Source of the DNA: Streptomyces sp. OR43
Lineage (GTDB): Bacteria; Actinomycetota; Actinomycetes; Streptomycetales; Streptomycetaceae
Direction: 5' to 3'
Assembly: GCF_008042275.1 (NCBI RefSeq)
Contig: NZ_RDBK01000043.1
Coordinates: 2,433,925-2,468,053 of the forward strand
DNA: 34,129 nucleotides
Positions 1-7,535 of the stretch are shown piece by piece (the first letter of the stretch is position 1; each line of letters begins with the position of its first letter). Position numbers and translations under genes: made by a program. Under the pieces are notes generated by a model that saw only the letters and a list, made by a program, of their open reading frames with translations, ran no database searches and was not told the DNA's origin.

Positions 1-4
1 CGGC

Positions 5-251
5 GGGCGGAGCCCGGCGCAGCGGGCCGAAGCCTGTGAGGCGCCCCGGCGCCGAGCCCGCGAGGGCTGCGTGGAGGAGGGGCCGGAGTCGAGGCGGCGC
101 CCGACCCGCTGGGGTGAGCGTGACGGGGGCGGAGCCCGGCGCAGCGGGCCGAAGCCTGTGAGGCGCCCCGGCGCCGAGCCCGCGAGGGCTGCGTGGAGGA
201 GGGGCCGGAGTCGAGGCGGCGCCCGACCCGCTGGGGTGAGCGTGACGGGGG
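5..251. repeat. Two tandem copies of a 122-bp GC-rich unit
   Basis: Positions 5-126 and 127-248 match base for base at an offset of 122, and the match runs three bases further. It breaks at 252, where the second copy has one extra G. The left end lies at the window edge, so more copies may exist outside. The period is not a multiple of three, so the same DNA is read in different frames in the two copies, which argues against a protein repeat. One frame stays open from the window start to a TGA at 281-283, but it has no start or ribosome site of its own. By Streptomyces gene order this is probably the spacer between map and infA (inference). Confidence 0.9.
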
Positions 252-443
252 GCGCGGCGGTGCCGGGCCTCTCGCGGGATTGACGGCCACCGCGAGGTCT
301 AAGGATCTCCCGCGGTGGGCAAACTTGACGGATTCGTCTTTTGGAGTCCGCTGACGTAGACTGACTCGTCGGCTCTCGTGCATCCGTGTGTCCGCATACG
401 AGTGACCGAAGTCGATCAAGGTAGCCGATTCGAAAGGCGAAGC
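252..443 (+). promoter_or_regulatory. infA upstream region with a hairpin and a weak promoter candidate
   Basis: The stretch between the tandem repeat and infA has no convincing gene. It holds an 8-bp perfect inverted repeat, CCACCGCG (287-294) with CGCGGTGG (311-318), with no T-run after it; it could end the upstream transcript or be a leader hairpin. A -10-like TAGACT is at 357-362. A TTGACG at 325-330 is too far upstream to pair with it; TTCGTC (333-338) at 18 bp is possible but weak. A promoter for infA here is plausible but unproven. Confidence 0.4.
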
Positions 444-665
444 GTGGCCAAGAAGCAAGGTGCCATCGAAATTGAGGGCACCGTGATCGAGTCCCTCCCG
501 AACGCCATGTTCAAGGTGGAACTCCAGAACGGTCACAAGGTCCTCGCGCACATCTCCGGCAAGATGCGGATGCACTACATCCGTATCCTCCCGGACGACC
601 GGGTCGTGGTGGAGCTCTCCCCGTACGACCTGACGCGTGGCCGGATCGTCTACCGCTACAAGTAG
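444..665 (+). CDS. infA: Translation initiation factor IF-1
   Basis: Encodes a 73-residue protein that is essentially the whole S1/OB-fold of bacterial IF-1. IF-1 sits in the A site of the 30S subunit during initiation and assists IF-2 and IF-3. The family is recognised from the start AKKQGAIEIEGTV, the core MFKVELQNGHKVLAHISGKM and the C-terminal YDLTRGRIVYRYK. The GTG at 444 is chosen because GAAAGG (432-437) lies 6 nt upstream and the protein then has the usual IF-1 length; an upstream GTG at 378 would add 22 unrelated residues. It is the first gene of the infA-rpmJ-rpsM-rpsK-rpoA-rplQ group, an order conserved in actinobacteria. Nothing is unusual in the protein. Confidence 0.97.
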   Translation: MAKKQGAIEIEGTVIESLPNAMFKVELQNGHKVLAHISGKMRMHYIRILPDDRVVVELSPYDLTRGRIVYRYK

Positions 666-676
666 ATCTTGCCCGC

Positions 677-694
677 ATCCCGCTTCGGCGGGGT
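677..694 (+). other. UUCG-tetraloop hairpin between infA and rpmJ
   Basis: A 7-bp stem (ATCCCGC 677-683 with GCGGGGT 688-694, one G-U pair) closes a TTCG tetraloop directly after the infA stop. No T-run follows, so it is not a classic terminator. It may protect the infA end of the mRNA or act as a processing or weak attenuation element (inference). Confidence 0.5.
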
Positions 695-725
695 GATGGC
701 ACTGACCCGGAGAACCTGACATCCC

Positions 726-839
726 ATGAAGGTCAAGCCGAGCGTCAAGAAGATCTGCGACAAGTGCAAGGTGATCCGCCGTCACGGTCGGGTCATGGTC
801 ATCTGCGACAACCTGCGCCACAAGCAGCGCCAGGGCTGA
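726..839 (+). CDS. rpmJ: 50S ribosomal protein L36 (zinc-binding form)
   Basis: A 37-residue protein starting MKVKPSVKKICDKCK and ending in LRHKQRQG, the smallest protein of the large subunit. It keeps the zinc ribbon ligands C11, C14, C27 and H32, so it is the C+ form. Streptomyces often carry a second, cysteine-free L36 under Zur control elsewhere (established knowledge; not in this window). The ATG at 726 follows GGAGA (709-713) with a rather long 12-nt spacing. The gene lies between infA and rpsM in the expected place and is presumably co-transcribed with them. Confidence 0.97.
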   Translation: MKVKPSVKKICDKCKVIRRHGRVMVICDNLRHKQRQG

Positions 840-1031
840 CGCACGACCCCCTCGCATCTCGCAGTACTTCGCGCGACGCACGTAAACGTACATACGCAGT
901 GCCCGTCCAAGCCACGGCTGACGACACCTCCGGCGGGGGCCGGGGACCCGGGCGTACCACCTCTCTCCGAGAGGTCGGCGGTCGGGAGTGGCGCTGCGGA
1001 AGACCCCCGAAATAACAACTGGAGCCATTGA
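840..1031 (+). promoter_or_regulatory. rpmJ-rpsM spacer with a hairpin
   Basis: A 192-nt spacer, long for a ribosomal-protein operon. It contains a perfect 7-bp stem, ACCTCTC (959-965) with GAGAGGT (969-975), with a TCC loop, about 55 nt before the rpsM start. There is no T-run. It could be a leader structure for autoregulation or an mRNA processing site; no clear promoter was seen. Confidence 0.4.
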
Positions 1032-1412
1032 ATGGCACGCGTTTCAGGTGTTGACATCCCGCGCGAAAAGCGCGTGGAGGTTGCCCTCACCTACGTCTTC
1101 GGTATCGGGCGCACCCGGTCCAAGGAGATCCTCGCCACCACCGGCGTGAACCCGAACACCCGCGTTCGTGACCTGGCCGAAGAGGACCTGGTCAAGATCC
1201 GCGAGTACGTGGACGCCAACCTCCGCACCGAGGGTGACCTTCGCCGCGAGATCCAGGGCGACATCCGCCGCAAGATCGAGATCGGCTGCTACCAGGGCAT
1301 CCGCCACCGTCGCGGTCTCCCGGTCCACGGCCAGCGCACCAGCACGAACGCTCGTACCCGCAAGGGCCCGCGTCGCGCGATCGCCGGTAAGAAGAAGCCG
1401 GGCAAGAAGTAG
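1032..1412 (+). CDS. rpsM: 30S ribosomal protein S13
   Basis: A 126-residue protein with the S13 N-terminus (ARVSGVDIPREKRVEVALTY), a helix-two-turn-helix region (GIGRTRSKEIL), the conserved CYQGIRHRRGLPVHGQRT block near residues 87-106 and a lysine-rich tail ending KKKPGKK. S13 lies in the head of the 30S subunit and contacts the P-site tRNA and the 50S subunit. The ATG at 1032 has GGAG (1021-1024) 7 nt upstream. It is followed by rpsK, and both feed into rpoA downstream. Length and motifs are normal. Confidence 0.98.
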   Translation: MARVSGVDIPREKRVEVALTYVFGIGRTRSKEILATTGVNPNTRVRDLAEEDLVKIREYVDANLRTEGDLRREIQGDIRRKIEIGCYQGIRHRRGLPVHGQRTSTNARTRKGPRRAIAGKKKPGKK

Positions 1413-1516
1413 TCCTCAGCGGACGCACCGCGAACGTCCGGATCCCCGGGCACCGCGGTATCCAGCGGTCTTCGCTGTAGGACCGATCACCTCCCCTCTC
1501 CATCTGGAGTCAAGAC

Positions 1517-1921
1517 ATGCCCCCCAAGGGTCGTCAGGGCGCAGCCAAGAAGGTGCGTCGCAAGGAAAAGAAGAACGTCGCTCACGGGCACGCCCACATC
1601 AAGAGCACGTTCAACAACACCATCGTCTCGATCACGGACCCCTCGGGCAACGTGATCTCCTGGGCCTCCGCCGGCCACGTCGGCTTCAAGGGCTCGCGCA
1701 AGTCCACCCCCTTCGCCGCGCAGATGGCCGCCGAGTCGGCCGCCCGCCGCGCGCAGGAGCACGGCATGCGCAAGGTTGACGTCTTCGTCAAGGGTCCGGG
1801 CTCCGGCCGCGAGACCGCGATCCGCTCCCTGCAGGCCACGGGCCTGGAGGTCGGTTCGATCCAGGACGTCACCCCGACGCCGCACAACGGCTGCCGTCCG
1901 CCGAAGCGTCGCCGCGTCTGA
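1517..1921 (+). CDS. rpsK: 30S ribosomal protein S11
   Basis: A 134-residue protein. After a basic N-terminus (PPKGRQGAAKKVRRKEKKN) it shows the S11 core NTIVSITDPSGNVISWASAG, GFKGSRKSTPFAAQMA and the C-terminal PTPHNGCRPPKRRRV. S11 is part of the 30S platform near the mRNA exit and the E site. The ATG at 1517 has GGAG at 1506-1509, 7 nt upstream. In enterobacteria rpsD would come next; here the next gene is rpoA, as usual in actinobacteria. Confidence 0.98.
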   Translation: MPPKGRQGAAKKVRRKEKKNVAHGHAHIKSTFNNTIVSITDPSGNVISWASAGHVGFKGSRKSTPFAAQMAAESAARRAQEHGMRKVDVFVKGPGSGRETAIRSLQATGLEVGSIQDVTPTPHNGCRPPKRRRV

Positions 1922-1927
1922 TGCGTA

Positions 1928-1945
1928 ACGGCCGGTAACGGCCGT
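1928..1945 (+). other. GNRA-capped hairpin after rpsK
   Basis: ACGGCCG (1928-1934) and CGGCCGT (1939-1945) form a perfect 7-bp stem closed by a GTAA (GNRA-type) tetraloop, 6 nt after the rpsK stop. There is no T-tract. It is the first of two hairpins between rpsK and rpoA. Confidence 0.6.
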
Positions 1946-1961
1946 GCGTGATCAATAGCGT

Positions 1962-2011
1962 GGATCCGGGCGGTATGTCCCTTCGGGGGCGTGCCGCCCG
2001 TATCCTTGTTT
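1962..2011 (+). terminator. Terminator-like hairpin upstream of rpoA
   Basis: CGGGCGG (1967-1973) pairs with CCGCCCG (1994-2000). Inside it a CCC-TTCG-GGG mini-hairpin can form, and the outer bases GGAT/ATCC can add pairs. The stem is followed by TTGTTT (2006-2011). It resembles an intrinsic terminator or attenuator inside the operon, about 50 nt before the rpoA start. Partial read-through would set the ratio of rpoA to the S13/S11 genes (inference). Confidence 0.55.
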
Positions 2012-2060
2012 CATCTGTCGGGCGTCAAATAGTGGGCGCCCACGACTGAAGGATTCACAC

Positions 2061-3083
2061 ATGCTTATCGCTCAGCGTCCGTCGCTGACCGAAGAGGTCG
2101 TTGACGAGTTCCGCTCGCGGTTCGTCATCGAGCCGCTGGAGCCGGGCTTCGGCTACACGCTCGGCAACTCCCTGCGTCGCACGCTCCTCTCCTCGATCCC
2201 GGGTGCCGCTGTCACCAGCATCCGCATCGACGGTGTCCTGCACGAGTTCACCACCGTGCCGGGCGTCAAGGAGGACGTGACCGACCTCATCCTCAACATC
2301 AAGCAGCTGGTCGTCTCCTCGGAGCACGACGAGCCGGTCGTGATGTACCTGCGCAAGCAGGGTCCCGGCCTGGTCACCGCTGCTGACATCGCCCCGCCGG
2401 CCGGTGTCGAGGTCCACAACCCGGACCTCGTCCTGGCCACGCTGAACGGCAAGGGCAAGCTGGAGATGGAGCTGACCGTCGAGCGCGGTCGCGGCTACGT
2501 CTCCGCCGTCCAGAACAAGCAGGTGGGCCAGGAGATCGGCCGGATCCCGGTCGACTCCATCTACTCGCCGGTGCTCAAGGTCACGTACAAGGTCGAGGCG
2601 ACCCGTGTCGAGCAGCGCACCGACTTCGACAAGCTGATCGTCGACGTCGAGACCAAGCAGGCCATGCGTCCCCGTGACGCCATGGCGTCGGCCGGCAAGA
2701 CCCTGGTCGAGCTGTTCGGTCTGGCGCGCGAGCTCAACATCGACGCCGAGGGCATCGACATGGGCCCCTCGCCCACGGACGCCGCTCTCGCCGCCGATCT
2801 GGCGCTGCCGATCGAGGAGCTGGAGCTCACGGTCCGCTCGTACAACTGCCTCAAGCGCGAGGGCATCCACTCGGTGGGCGAGCTCGTGGCCCGCTCCGAG
2901 GCGGACCTGCTCGACATCCGCAACTTCGGTGCGAAGTCGATCGACGAGGTCAAGGCGAAGCTGGCCGGTATGGGCCTGGCGCTGAAGGACTCGCCTCCCG
3001 GCTTCGACCCGACCGCCGCTGCCGACGCGTTCGGTGCGGACGACGACGCGGACGCCGGTTTCGTGGAGACCGAGCAGTACTAG
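2061..3083 (+). CDS. rpoA: DNA-directed RNA polymerase subunit alpha
   Basis: A 340-residue RNA polymerase alpha subunit. The N-terminal dimerisation domain (about 1-230) carries the conserved GFGYTLGNSLRRTLLSSIPGAA block for alpha dimerisation and beta/beta-prime assembly. The C-terminal domain (about 245-310) has the helix-hairpin-helix signature SYNCLKREGIHSVGELV with NFGAKSIDEVKAKL, used for UP-element DNA and activator contact. It ends in an acidic tail (GADDDADAGFVETEQY), as in other Streptomyces. The ATG at 2061 has AAGGA (2049-2053) 7 nt upstream. Neighbours rpsK and rplQ are as expected. Nothing is abnormal. Confidence 0.98.
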   Translation: MLIAQRPSLTEEVVDEFRSRFVIEPLEPGFGYTLGNSLRRTLLSSIPGAAVTSIRIDGVLHEFTTVPGVKEDVTDLILNIKQLVVSSEHDEPVVMYLRKQGPGLVTAADIAPPAGVEVHNPDLVLATLNGKGKLEMELTVERGRGYVSAVQNKQVGQEIGRIPVDSIYSPVLKVTYKVEATRVEQRTDFDKLIVDVETKQAMRPRDAMASAGKTLVELFGLARELNIDAEGIDMGPSPTDAALAADLALPIEELELTVRSYNCLKREGIHSVGELVARSEADLLDIRNFGAKSIDEVKAKLAGMGLALKDSPPGFDPTAAADAFGADDDADAGFVETEQY

Positions 3084-3118
3084 TACGCCTCCGGCTGGGG
3101 TGCGTGTCCTTGACGGGC

Positions 3119-3144
3119 GCCCCGGACCGGGCGGGGGCTTTTGT
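3119..3144 (+). terminator. Intrinsic terminator-like hairpin between rpoA and rplQ
   Basis: GCCCC (3119-3123) and GGGGC (3134-3138) form a stem followed at once by TTTTGT (3139-3144); an alternative CCCGG/CCGGG pairing exists inside. It sits in a 202-nt spacer, so rplQ may be reached by read-through or may have its own promoter. No clear promoter was seen. Confidence 0.55.
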
Positions 3145-3165
3145 CCTCAATCGCCGGACGGGCTT
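3143..3165 (+). repeat. Possible copy of a common Streptomyces dispersed element
   Basis: The string around CAATCGCCGGACGGGCTTG resembles a short sequence (CGCCGGACGGGCTG-like) that I recall as frequent at gene ends in Streptomyces chromosomes. This is from memory and only one copy is in the window, so its dispersed nature cannot be shown here. Confidence 0.4.
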
Positions 3166-3285
3166 GGTTTTGGCTGATGTCAGAATTCGAGTGCGGCTGG
3201 CAGACATGACTTCCGTGTGGCGACCGCCTCACGGGAACTGACACCGGTACCTGATACGGCCGGTGCAGCACACAAGGAGAAAACC

Positions 3286-3789
3286 ATGCCTCAGCCCGCC
3301 AAGGGTGCCCGTCTGGGCGGCAGCGCTGCGCACGAGAAGCTTCTTCTCAACAACCTCGCGAAGTCGCTGTTCGAGCACGGCCGCATCACCACGACCGAGG
3401 CCAAGGCCCGCCGCCTGCGTCCGGTCGCCGAGCGTTTCATCACCAAGGCGAAGAAGGGCGACATCCACAACCGTCGCCTGGTGCTGCAGTCGATCACGGA
3501 CAAGGGCATCGTGCACACGCTCTTCACCGAGATCGCCCCGCGGTACGAGAACCGCCCCGGTGGTTACACCCGTATCACCAAGATCGGCAACCGTCGTGGC
3601 GACAACGCCCCGATGGCCGTCATCGAGCTGGTCGAGGCCCTGACCGTGGCGCAGGCCGCCACCGGTGAGGCCGAGGCCGCCACGAAGCGTGCGGTCAAGG
3701 AAGACGCCCTCAAGAAGGACGAGACCCCGGTCGAGTCCGTCGAGGACGCCAAGCCGGCCGAGGCCGACGAGGAGTCCAAGGACGCCTGA
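3286..3789 (+). CDS. rplQ: 50S ribosomal protein L17
   Basis: A 167-residue protein. The L17 core covers about residues 1-120, with KGARLGGSAAHEKLLLNNLA, EHGRITTTEAKARRLRPVAE and GGYTRITKIGNRRGDNAPMA. It is followed by the acidic, alanine- and lysine-rich tail (ATKRAVKEDALKKDE... ending ADEESKDA) seen in actinobacterial L17. L17 lies near the exit tunnel of the 50S subunit. The ATG at 3286 is preceded by AAGGAG (3274-3279) at 6 nt; an in-frame upstream start at 3217 would add residues unrelated to L17. It is the last ribosomal gene before the operon terminator. Confidence 0.98.
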   Translation: MPQPAKGARLGGSAAHEKLLLNNLAKSLFEHGRITTTEAKARRLRPVAERFITKAKKGDIHNRRLVLQSITDKGIVHTLFTEIAPRYENRPGGYTRITKIGNRRGDNAPMAVIELVEALTVAQAATGEAEAATKRAVKEDALKKDETPVESVEDAKPAEADEESKDA

Positions 3790-3808
3790 GCGTTCTGAGA
3801 CCTCTGGG

Positions 3809-3848
3809 ACGGGCCCGCATCACCCTTCGGGGCGGTGCGGGCCCGTTT
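3809..3848 (+). terminator. Strong terminator after rplQ
   Basis: ACGGGCCCGCA (3809-3819) pairs perfectly over 11 bp with TGCGGGCCCGT (3836-3846). The inner CCC-TTCG-GGG extends the hairpin, and a short T-run (3846-3848) follows. It closes the ribosomal-protein/rpoA operon 20 nt after the rplQ stop. truA begins 32 nt later. Confidence 0.85.
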
Positions 3849-3880
3849 CGCTGTGTACGGATCTTGAGAGGATCGCTGGT

Positions 3881-4735
3881 GTGAGTGACGTGGTGGAGCC
3901 CGGCTTCGTCCGGGTGCGGCTGGACCTGGCCTACGACGGCAAGGACTTCTCGGGCTGGGCGAAGCAGACCGGCCGACGGACCGTGCAGGGGGAGATCGAG
4001 GATGCGCTGCGGACCGTGACCCGCTCCTCGCGGACCTACGACCTGACCGTGGCCGGTCGTACCGATGCCGGTGTGCACGCCCGGGGCCAGGTCGCGCATG
4101 TGGACCTGCCGGGCGAGGTGTGGGCCGAGCACGCGCCGATGCTGCTGCGGCGGATGGCCGGCCGGATGGCGCCCGATGTGCGGATCCGGCGGATCGCGGA
4201 GGCGCCGGCCGGGTTCAACGCCCGCTTCTCGGCCCTGTGGCGCCGGTACGCGTACCGGGTGTCGGACGCGCCCGGGGGCGTCGATCCGCTGGTGCGGGGT
4301 CATGTGCTGTGGCACGACCGGGAGTTGGACCTCGACGCGATGAACGCGGCGGCGGCGCGCCTGACGGGGGAGCACGACTTCGCCGCGTACTGCAAGAAGC
4401 GCGAGGGTGCGACGACCATCAGGACGCTCCAGAAGCTGAGTTGGGTACGTGACGAGGCGTCCGGGATCATCACCGGGACCGTGCAGGCCGACGCCTTCTG
4501 CCACAACATGGTGCGGGCGCTGGTCGGCGCGATGCTGTTCGTGGGGGACGGGCGCCGCCCCTCTCCGTGGCCGGCCGAGGTCCTCGCCGCCCGGGTGCGC
4601 GACCCGGGCGTGCACGTGGTGCGGCCGCACGGGCTGACTCTGGAGGAAGTCGCCTATCCGGCGGACGAGTTGCTCGCCGCCAGGGCGGTGGAGGCGCGGA
4701 ACGTGCGGACGCTTCCGGGGGCCGGCTGCTGCTGA
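3881..4735 (+). CDS. truA: tRNA pseudouridine(38-40) synthase TruA
   Basis: A 284-residue enzyme that isomerises uridines 38, 39 and 40 in the anticodon stem-loop of tRNAs. The catalytic motif GRTDAGVHARGQ gives nucleophile Asp62; other family blocks are LDLAYDGKDFSGWA at the N-terminus, FNARFSALWRRYAYRV, and FCHNMVRALVGAMLFVGDG near the C-terminus. The GTG at 3881 was chosen because GAGAGGA (3866-3872) lies 8 nt upstream and the protein then has normal TruA length; the frame is open further upstream through rplQ. The position after rplQ is conserved in Streptomyces. The next gene converges with only 7 bp between stops. Confidence 0.97.
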   Translation: MSDVVEPGFVRVRLDLAYDGKDFSGWAKQTGRRTVQGEIEDALRTVTRSSRTYDLTVAGRTDAGVHARGQVAHVDLPGEVWAEHAPMLLRRMAGRMAPDVRIRRIAEAPAGFNARFSALWRRYAYRVSDAPGGVDPLVRGHVLWHDRELDLDAMNAAAARLTGEHDFAAYCKKREGATTIRTLQKLSWVRDEASGIITGTVQADAFCHNMVRALVGAMLFVGDGRRPSPWPAEVLAARVRDPGVHVVRPHGLTLEEVAYPADELLAARAVEARNVRTLPGAGCC

Positions 4736-4742
4736 CGGCAGG

Positions 4743-6614
4743 TCAGGATGCCGTACGCCCGCGCCGGCGCAGCGCGGAGACGAGGGAGCCCGCCAGATAC
4801 AGCGCCGCGCCGCTCAGCAGCGAGGCGCGGAACCAGCCGATGCGCGGGCTCCACCAGGCGAGGACCGCGCCCGTGCCCACGAGCGCCAGTGCGGCGGTAC
4901 GCGTCAGCCACCAGCGGGCCGTCCGCGTGGCTCCGTCCTCGGGCGCGGGCGGGTGGCTGCCCGTGCGCGTCGTCATCGTGTCGCGCATCCCCGCCAGGAT
5001 CGAGCGGCGGACCTGGACCCGGGCGCCCGGGATCCCGTCGAGGATCTCGGTGTCGCCGCCGAAGCCGGGCGGGACGGGCGGCAGACCGAGCGCGGTCACC
5101 AGATCGGCCTGGTGGCGGACCGGGTCGCCGGTGGCGCGCAGGATGTGGGCCAGCGGGCGCGGGTCCGCCAGCCGGTACAGACGGGCGAGGTCCCCGGCGG
5201 TCGCCTGCACATCGGCGTGGTCGGGGGCGGGGGACTCGGCGTCCCAGGTGTGCGTCGCGAGCTGCCGGCCCTGGTGGAGGGCGGTGACGGTGCAGCGCTC
5301 GGGGGTGCGGTGCAGCACCAGGGCCGGCCAGGTCTCACCCGTCGTGAAGGTTTCCGCCGCGGCGGTCAGCGGCTCCTCCGGGAGCAGCGCGGCCCGTCGT
5401 CCGCGGGTGGCCTCGGGGACCACCTCGACATAGCTGCAGCCCTCGCCCGCCGGAGCCGTACGCAGCGAGAAGCCGCAGATCAGAGCCGCCTGGGCGACAG
5501 CGGCCGGGGGAGCGGGGACGATCGCGACGGCGCGCGGGGTGAGGGCCGCCCAGTCGCGGGCGACGGCGGGCGGATCGGGCGGGCGGCCGAAGAACGGGAT
5601 CTGGGAGGCGAGGTCCAGCCGGACGTCGGACCGGGCTTCGAGGAACTCGGCGCGGGGGTCGCCGAGCCGGTTCCACGGGTACTCGGTGGCGTGGACGCCG
5701 ATGGCCCGGAACACGTCGAGGGCCTCGGCCGGGCGGTCCGACATGATCAGCAGGAGGGCCAGTTCGTTGCGGAATCCGGCGGCCTCGCGGTCGCCCGCCC
5801 CGTCGTAGGTGTCGGAGAGGGCCAGGGCGCGGGTGAGGGCCGCCTCGACCTTCGGCCCGTACGGCTCGGGGCCCTCGGGCTCGTCCGCCGCGGACAGCCG
5901 GTACTCCAGCGCCGCCTGGAGCGGCAGCGCGTGCAGCCGGGAGCCGGGCGGGGCGGAGGCGGCCACCCGCTCCGCGTACCGGAACATCTCCTCGTGCGAG
6001 CCGTACCACTTGGCGCACAGGTACTGGAGTGCCTGCGCGTGGCAGCCGAAGTGGTGCGGGTCGCGGGCCTCGGCCTCGGCGAGGTACGTGTCGAAGACCT
6101 CGCGCGGGGCCTGGATGCCGCGGGCGTGCGTGAGCGCGATGCGCCAGGGGACCGGGTCCGCGGGGTTGAGCTCGGCCGCGGCGCCGATCGCCGGCACGGC
6201 GTCCTCCAGGAGCGCGAAGAAGGCCTGGAACTGGTCCCGTTCGACATCCTTCGCGCGGGCGCTCGTCCGTACCTTCCACGCCTGGTGGAGGTGGAGGTCG
6301 GCGACGACGAGGAGCGCGTCGGGATCCTCGGGGGACTCCGCCAGCCAGGCGTCCAGCCAGCCGTCGTGGTGCAACGCGGTCCGGGCCAGCCGGCTCACGT
6401 ACGCGTCCCTGCGCTCCCACTGGGCGTGCGCCCGGGTCGAGGCGAGGAGCTCTTGCGCCGGGACGTGGTCGCCGGCCGTCGCCGCGGTGAGGGCGGCGCG
6501 CAGCGGGGCGTCCGGCGGGTCCAGGACCACCGCCTCGTCGGGCGCCAGGTCGACACCGACGGCGTCGCGGTGGCGCAGGATGCGCAGGAAGGAGACCAGG
6601 AAGACGAGACGCAC
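4743..6614 (-). CDS. Uncharacterised TPR-like protein with C-terminal membrane segments
   Basis: A protein of about 623 residues that I cannot assign to a characterised family. The N-terminal third to half is helical and alanine-rich, with repeat-like stretches (DPDALLVVADLHLHQAW, AELNPADPVPWRIALTHARG, ECAKW-like and AEALDVFRAIG segments) suggesting tetratricopeptide-type repeats. The middle is mixed, and the C-terminus has two hydrophobic segments (WWLTRTAALALVGTGAVLAWW and ASLLSGAALYLAGSLVSAL) followed by a basic tail. So it is probably a membrane-anchored scaffold (inference). The GTG at 6614 is preferred over an ATG at 6632: CGGAGA lies 9 nt upstream of the GTG, while the ATG has no ribosome site. 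It converges with truA. The next gene upstream, also on the minus strand, ends at 6665. Confidence 0.75.
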   Translation of the reverse strand: MRLVFLVSFLRILRHRDAVGVDLAPDEAVVLDPPDAPLRAALTAATAGDHVPAQELLASTRAHAQWERRDAYVSRLARTALHHDGWLDAWLAESPEDPDALLVVADLHLHQAWKVRTSARAKDVERDQFQAFFALLEDAVPAIGAAAELNPADPVPWRIALTHARGIQAPREVFDTYLAEAEARDPHHFGCHAQALQYLCAKWYGSHEEMFRYAERVAASAPPGSRLHALPLQAALEYRLSAADEPEGPEPYGPKVEAALTRALALSDTYDGAGDREAAGFRNELALLLIMSDRPAEALDVFRAIGVHATEYPWNRLGDPRAEFLEARSDVRLDLASQIPFFGRPPDPPAVARDWAALTPRAVAIVPAPPAAVAQAALICGFSLRTAPAGEGCSYVEVVPEATRGRRAALLPEEPLTAAAETFTTGETWPALVLHRTPERCTVTALHQGRQLATHTWDAESPAPDHADVQATAGDLARLYRLADPRPLAHILRATGDPVRHQADLVTALGLPPVPPGFGGDTEILDGIPGARVQVRRSILAGMRDTMTTRTGSHPPAPEDGATRTARWWLTRTAALALVGTGAVLAWWSPRIGWFRASLLSGAALYLAGSLVSALRRRGRTAS

Positions 6615-6664
6615 AGCAGCGGTTCTCCGCATCCGGGAGGGTGACTGAACCGAAGGACGGCCGG

Positions 6665-7516
6665 TCAGGGGGCGGCGGTGGCGGCGGCCGAGGCCTGCAC
6701 CTCACCGCGGTGCCGGATCTGCCGGAACGTGAAGTCCGTCAGGTCGTCGCCGACGGCGAACACGTTCTTGTCGCTCTTGGTGACGTTCTTGCCGTTGGTG
6801 AAGCCGCCCACCGTGAAGTAGGCGTACCGGCCGTAGGAGTTGGCCGTGCGACGGCAGACGGCGCCGCCGCGGCAGAACGTCGGCACCCCCGCCCCGCTCA
6901 GCGACGCCAGGCCCCCGCTGGCCTGCTGGGCGGCCTTCTTGGCCTGGGCCTCGGTCCCGAAGACCGCGAGGCCGATGGTCACGGCCACGCCGCTGCGGCT
7001 GTACGTGGCCCGGACGACCTGGTCGCAGCCGTTGTTCGTGAGGATCGTGCCGAGTGCGCCCTGGGTGGTCGTGGCGCACTTCGTGGTGCGGTGCGTCGCG
7101 CCCTTGGTGTAGACGCGGTCACCCATCGTCAGCTTCTTGCCGGGGAAGAAGGCGTCCACGGTGACGGGCGCCCGGTCCTTCCGCACGTCGGATATGTAGT
7201 CCTTGGGATCGGGCGGGGGCGCGGGGGCCACCGACGAGAACGACGGCTCCGGCTGCGTCGACTGGCTGGGCAGATCGGTCGCCGACGGCAGCTCGCTCGC
7301 GTTCTTGCCGGACGAGCCGCCGGAGTCGTCCTTGTTGGCCGAGATGACCGCGGTCGCCACGATCGCGGCGACCGCGGCGGTGGCCAGGGCGCCCCCGCCG
7401 ATCATCAGCCACCTCTTGCGCCTGGCGCGTGCGGCCGAGGCCTCGGCCAGTGCCGCCCAGTCCGGTGTACCCGTGCCCCCGGGCCCCCAGGAGGGCCCCC
7501 CTTGCCCAAAGCTCAT
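6665..7516 (-). CDS. Uncharacterised single-pass membrane protein
   Basis: A 283-residue protein of unknown function. A Gly/Pro-rich cytoplasmic start is followed by a basic stretch (ARARRKRW), one transmembrane helix at about 38-58, a Ser/Pro-rich linker and an extracytoplasmic domain. That domain has a pattern of four cysteines (TKCATTTQG, NNGCDQVV, TFCRGG, AVCRRT) that could form two disulfides outside the cell. The ATG at 7516 is chosen for AGGA 8 nt upstream; the frame extends a further 16 codons to 7564, but that would overlap the divergent gene's promoter. It is transcribed divergently from the ABC-F gene. A role at the cell surface is inference only. Confidence 0.8.
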   Translation of the reverse strand: MSFGQGGPSWGPGGTGTPDWAALAEASAARARRKRWLMIGGGALATAAVAAIVATAVISANKDDSGGSSGKNASELPSATDLPSQSTQPEPSFSSVAPAPPPDPKDYISDVRKDRAPVTVDAFFPGKKLTMGDRVYTKGATHRTTKCATTTQGALGTILTNNGCDQVVRATYSRSGVAVTIGLAVFGTEAQAKKAAQQASGGLASLSGAGVPTFCRGGAVCRRTANSYGRYAYFTVGGFTNGKNVTKSDKNVFAVGDDLTDFTFRQIRHRGEVQASAAATAAP

Positions 7517-7535
7517 GGGCCGAATCCTAAACCGG

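Noticed and set aside
1..251. CRISPR-like repeat array
   Set aside because: Units of 122 bp are directly adjacent without unique spacers, so it is a plain tandem duplication.
325..362. TTGACG and TAGACT as one infA promoter
   Set aside because: The spacing is 26 bp, too long for a sigma-70-type promoter.
378..443. Earlier GTG start for infA
   Set aside because: It would add 22 residues not seen in IF-1; the GTG at 444 has a good ribosome site and gives the normal length.
1922..2060. Missing rpsD between rpsK and rpoA taken as a deletion
   Set aside because: Actinobacteria usually carry rpsD elsewhere; its absence here is normal.
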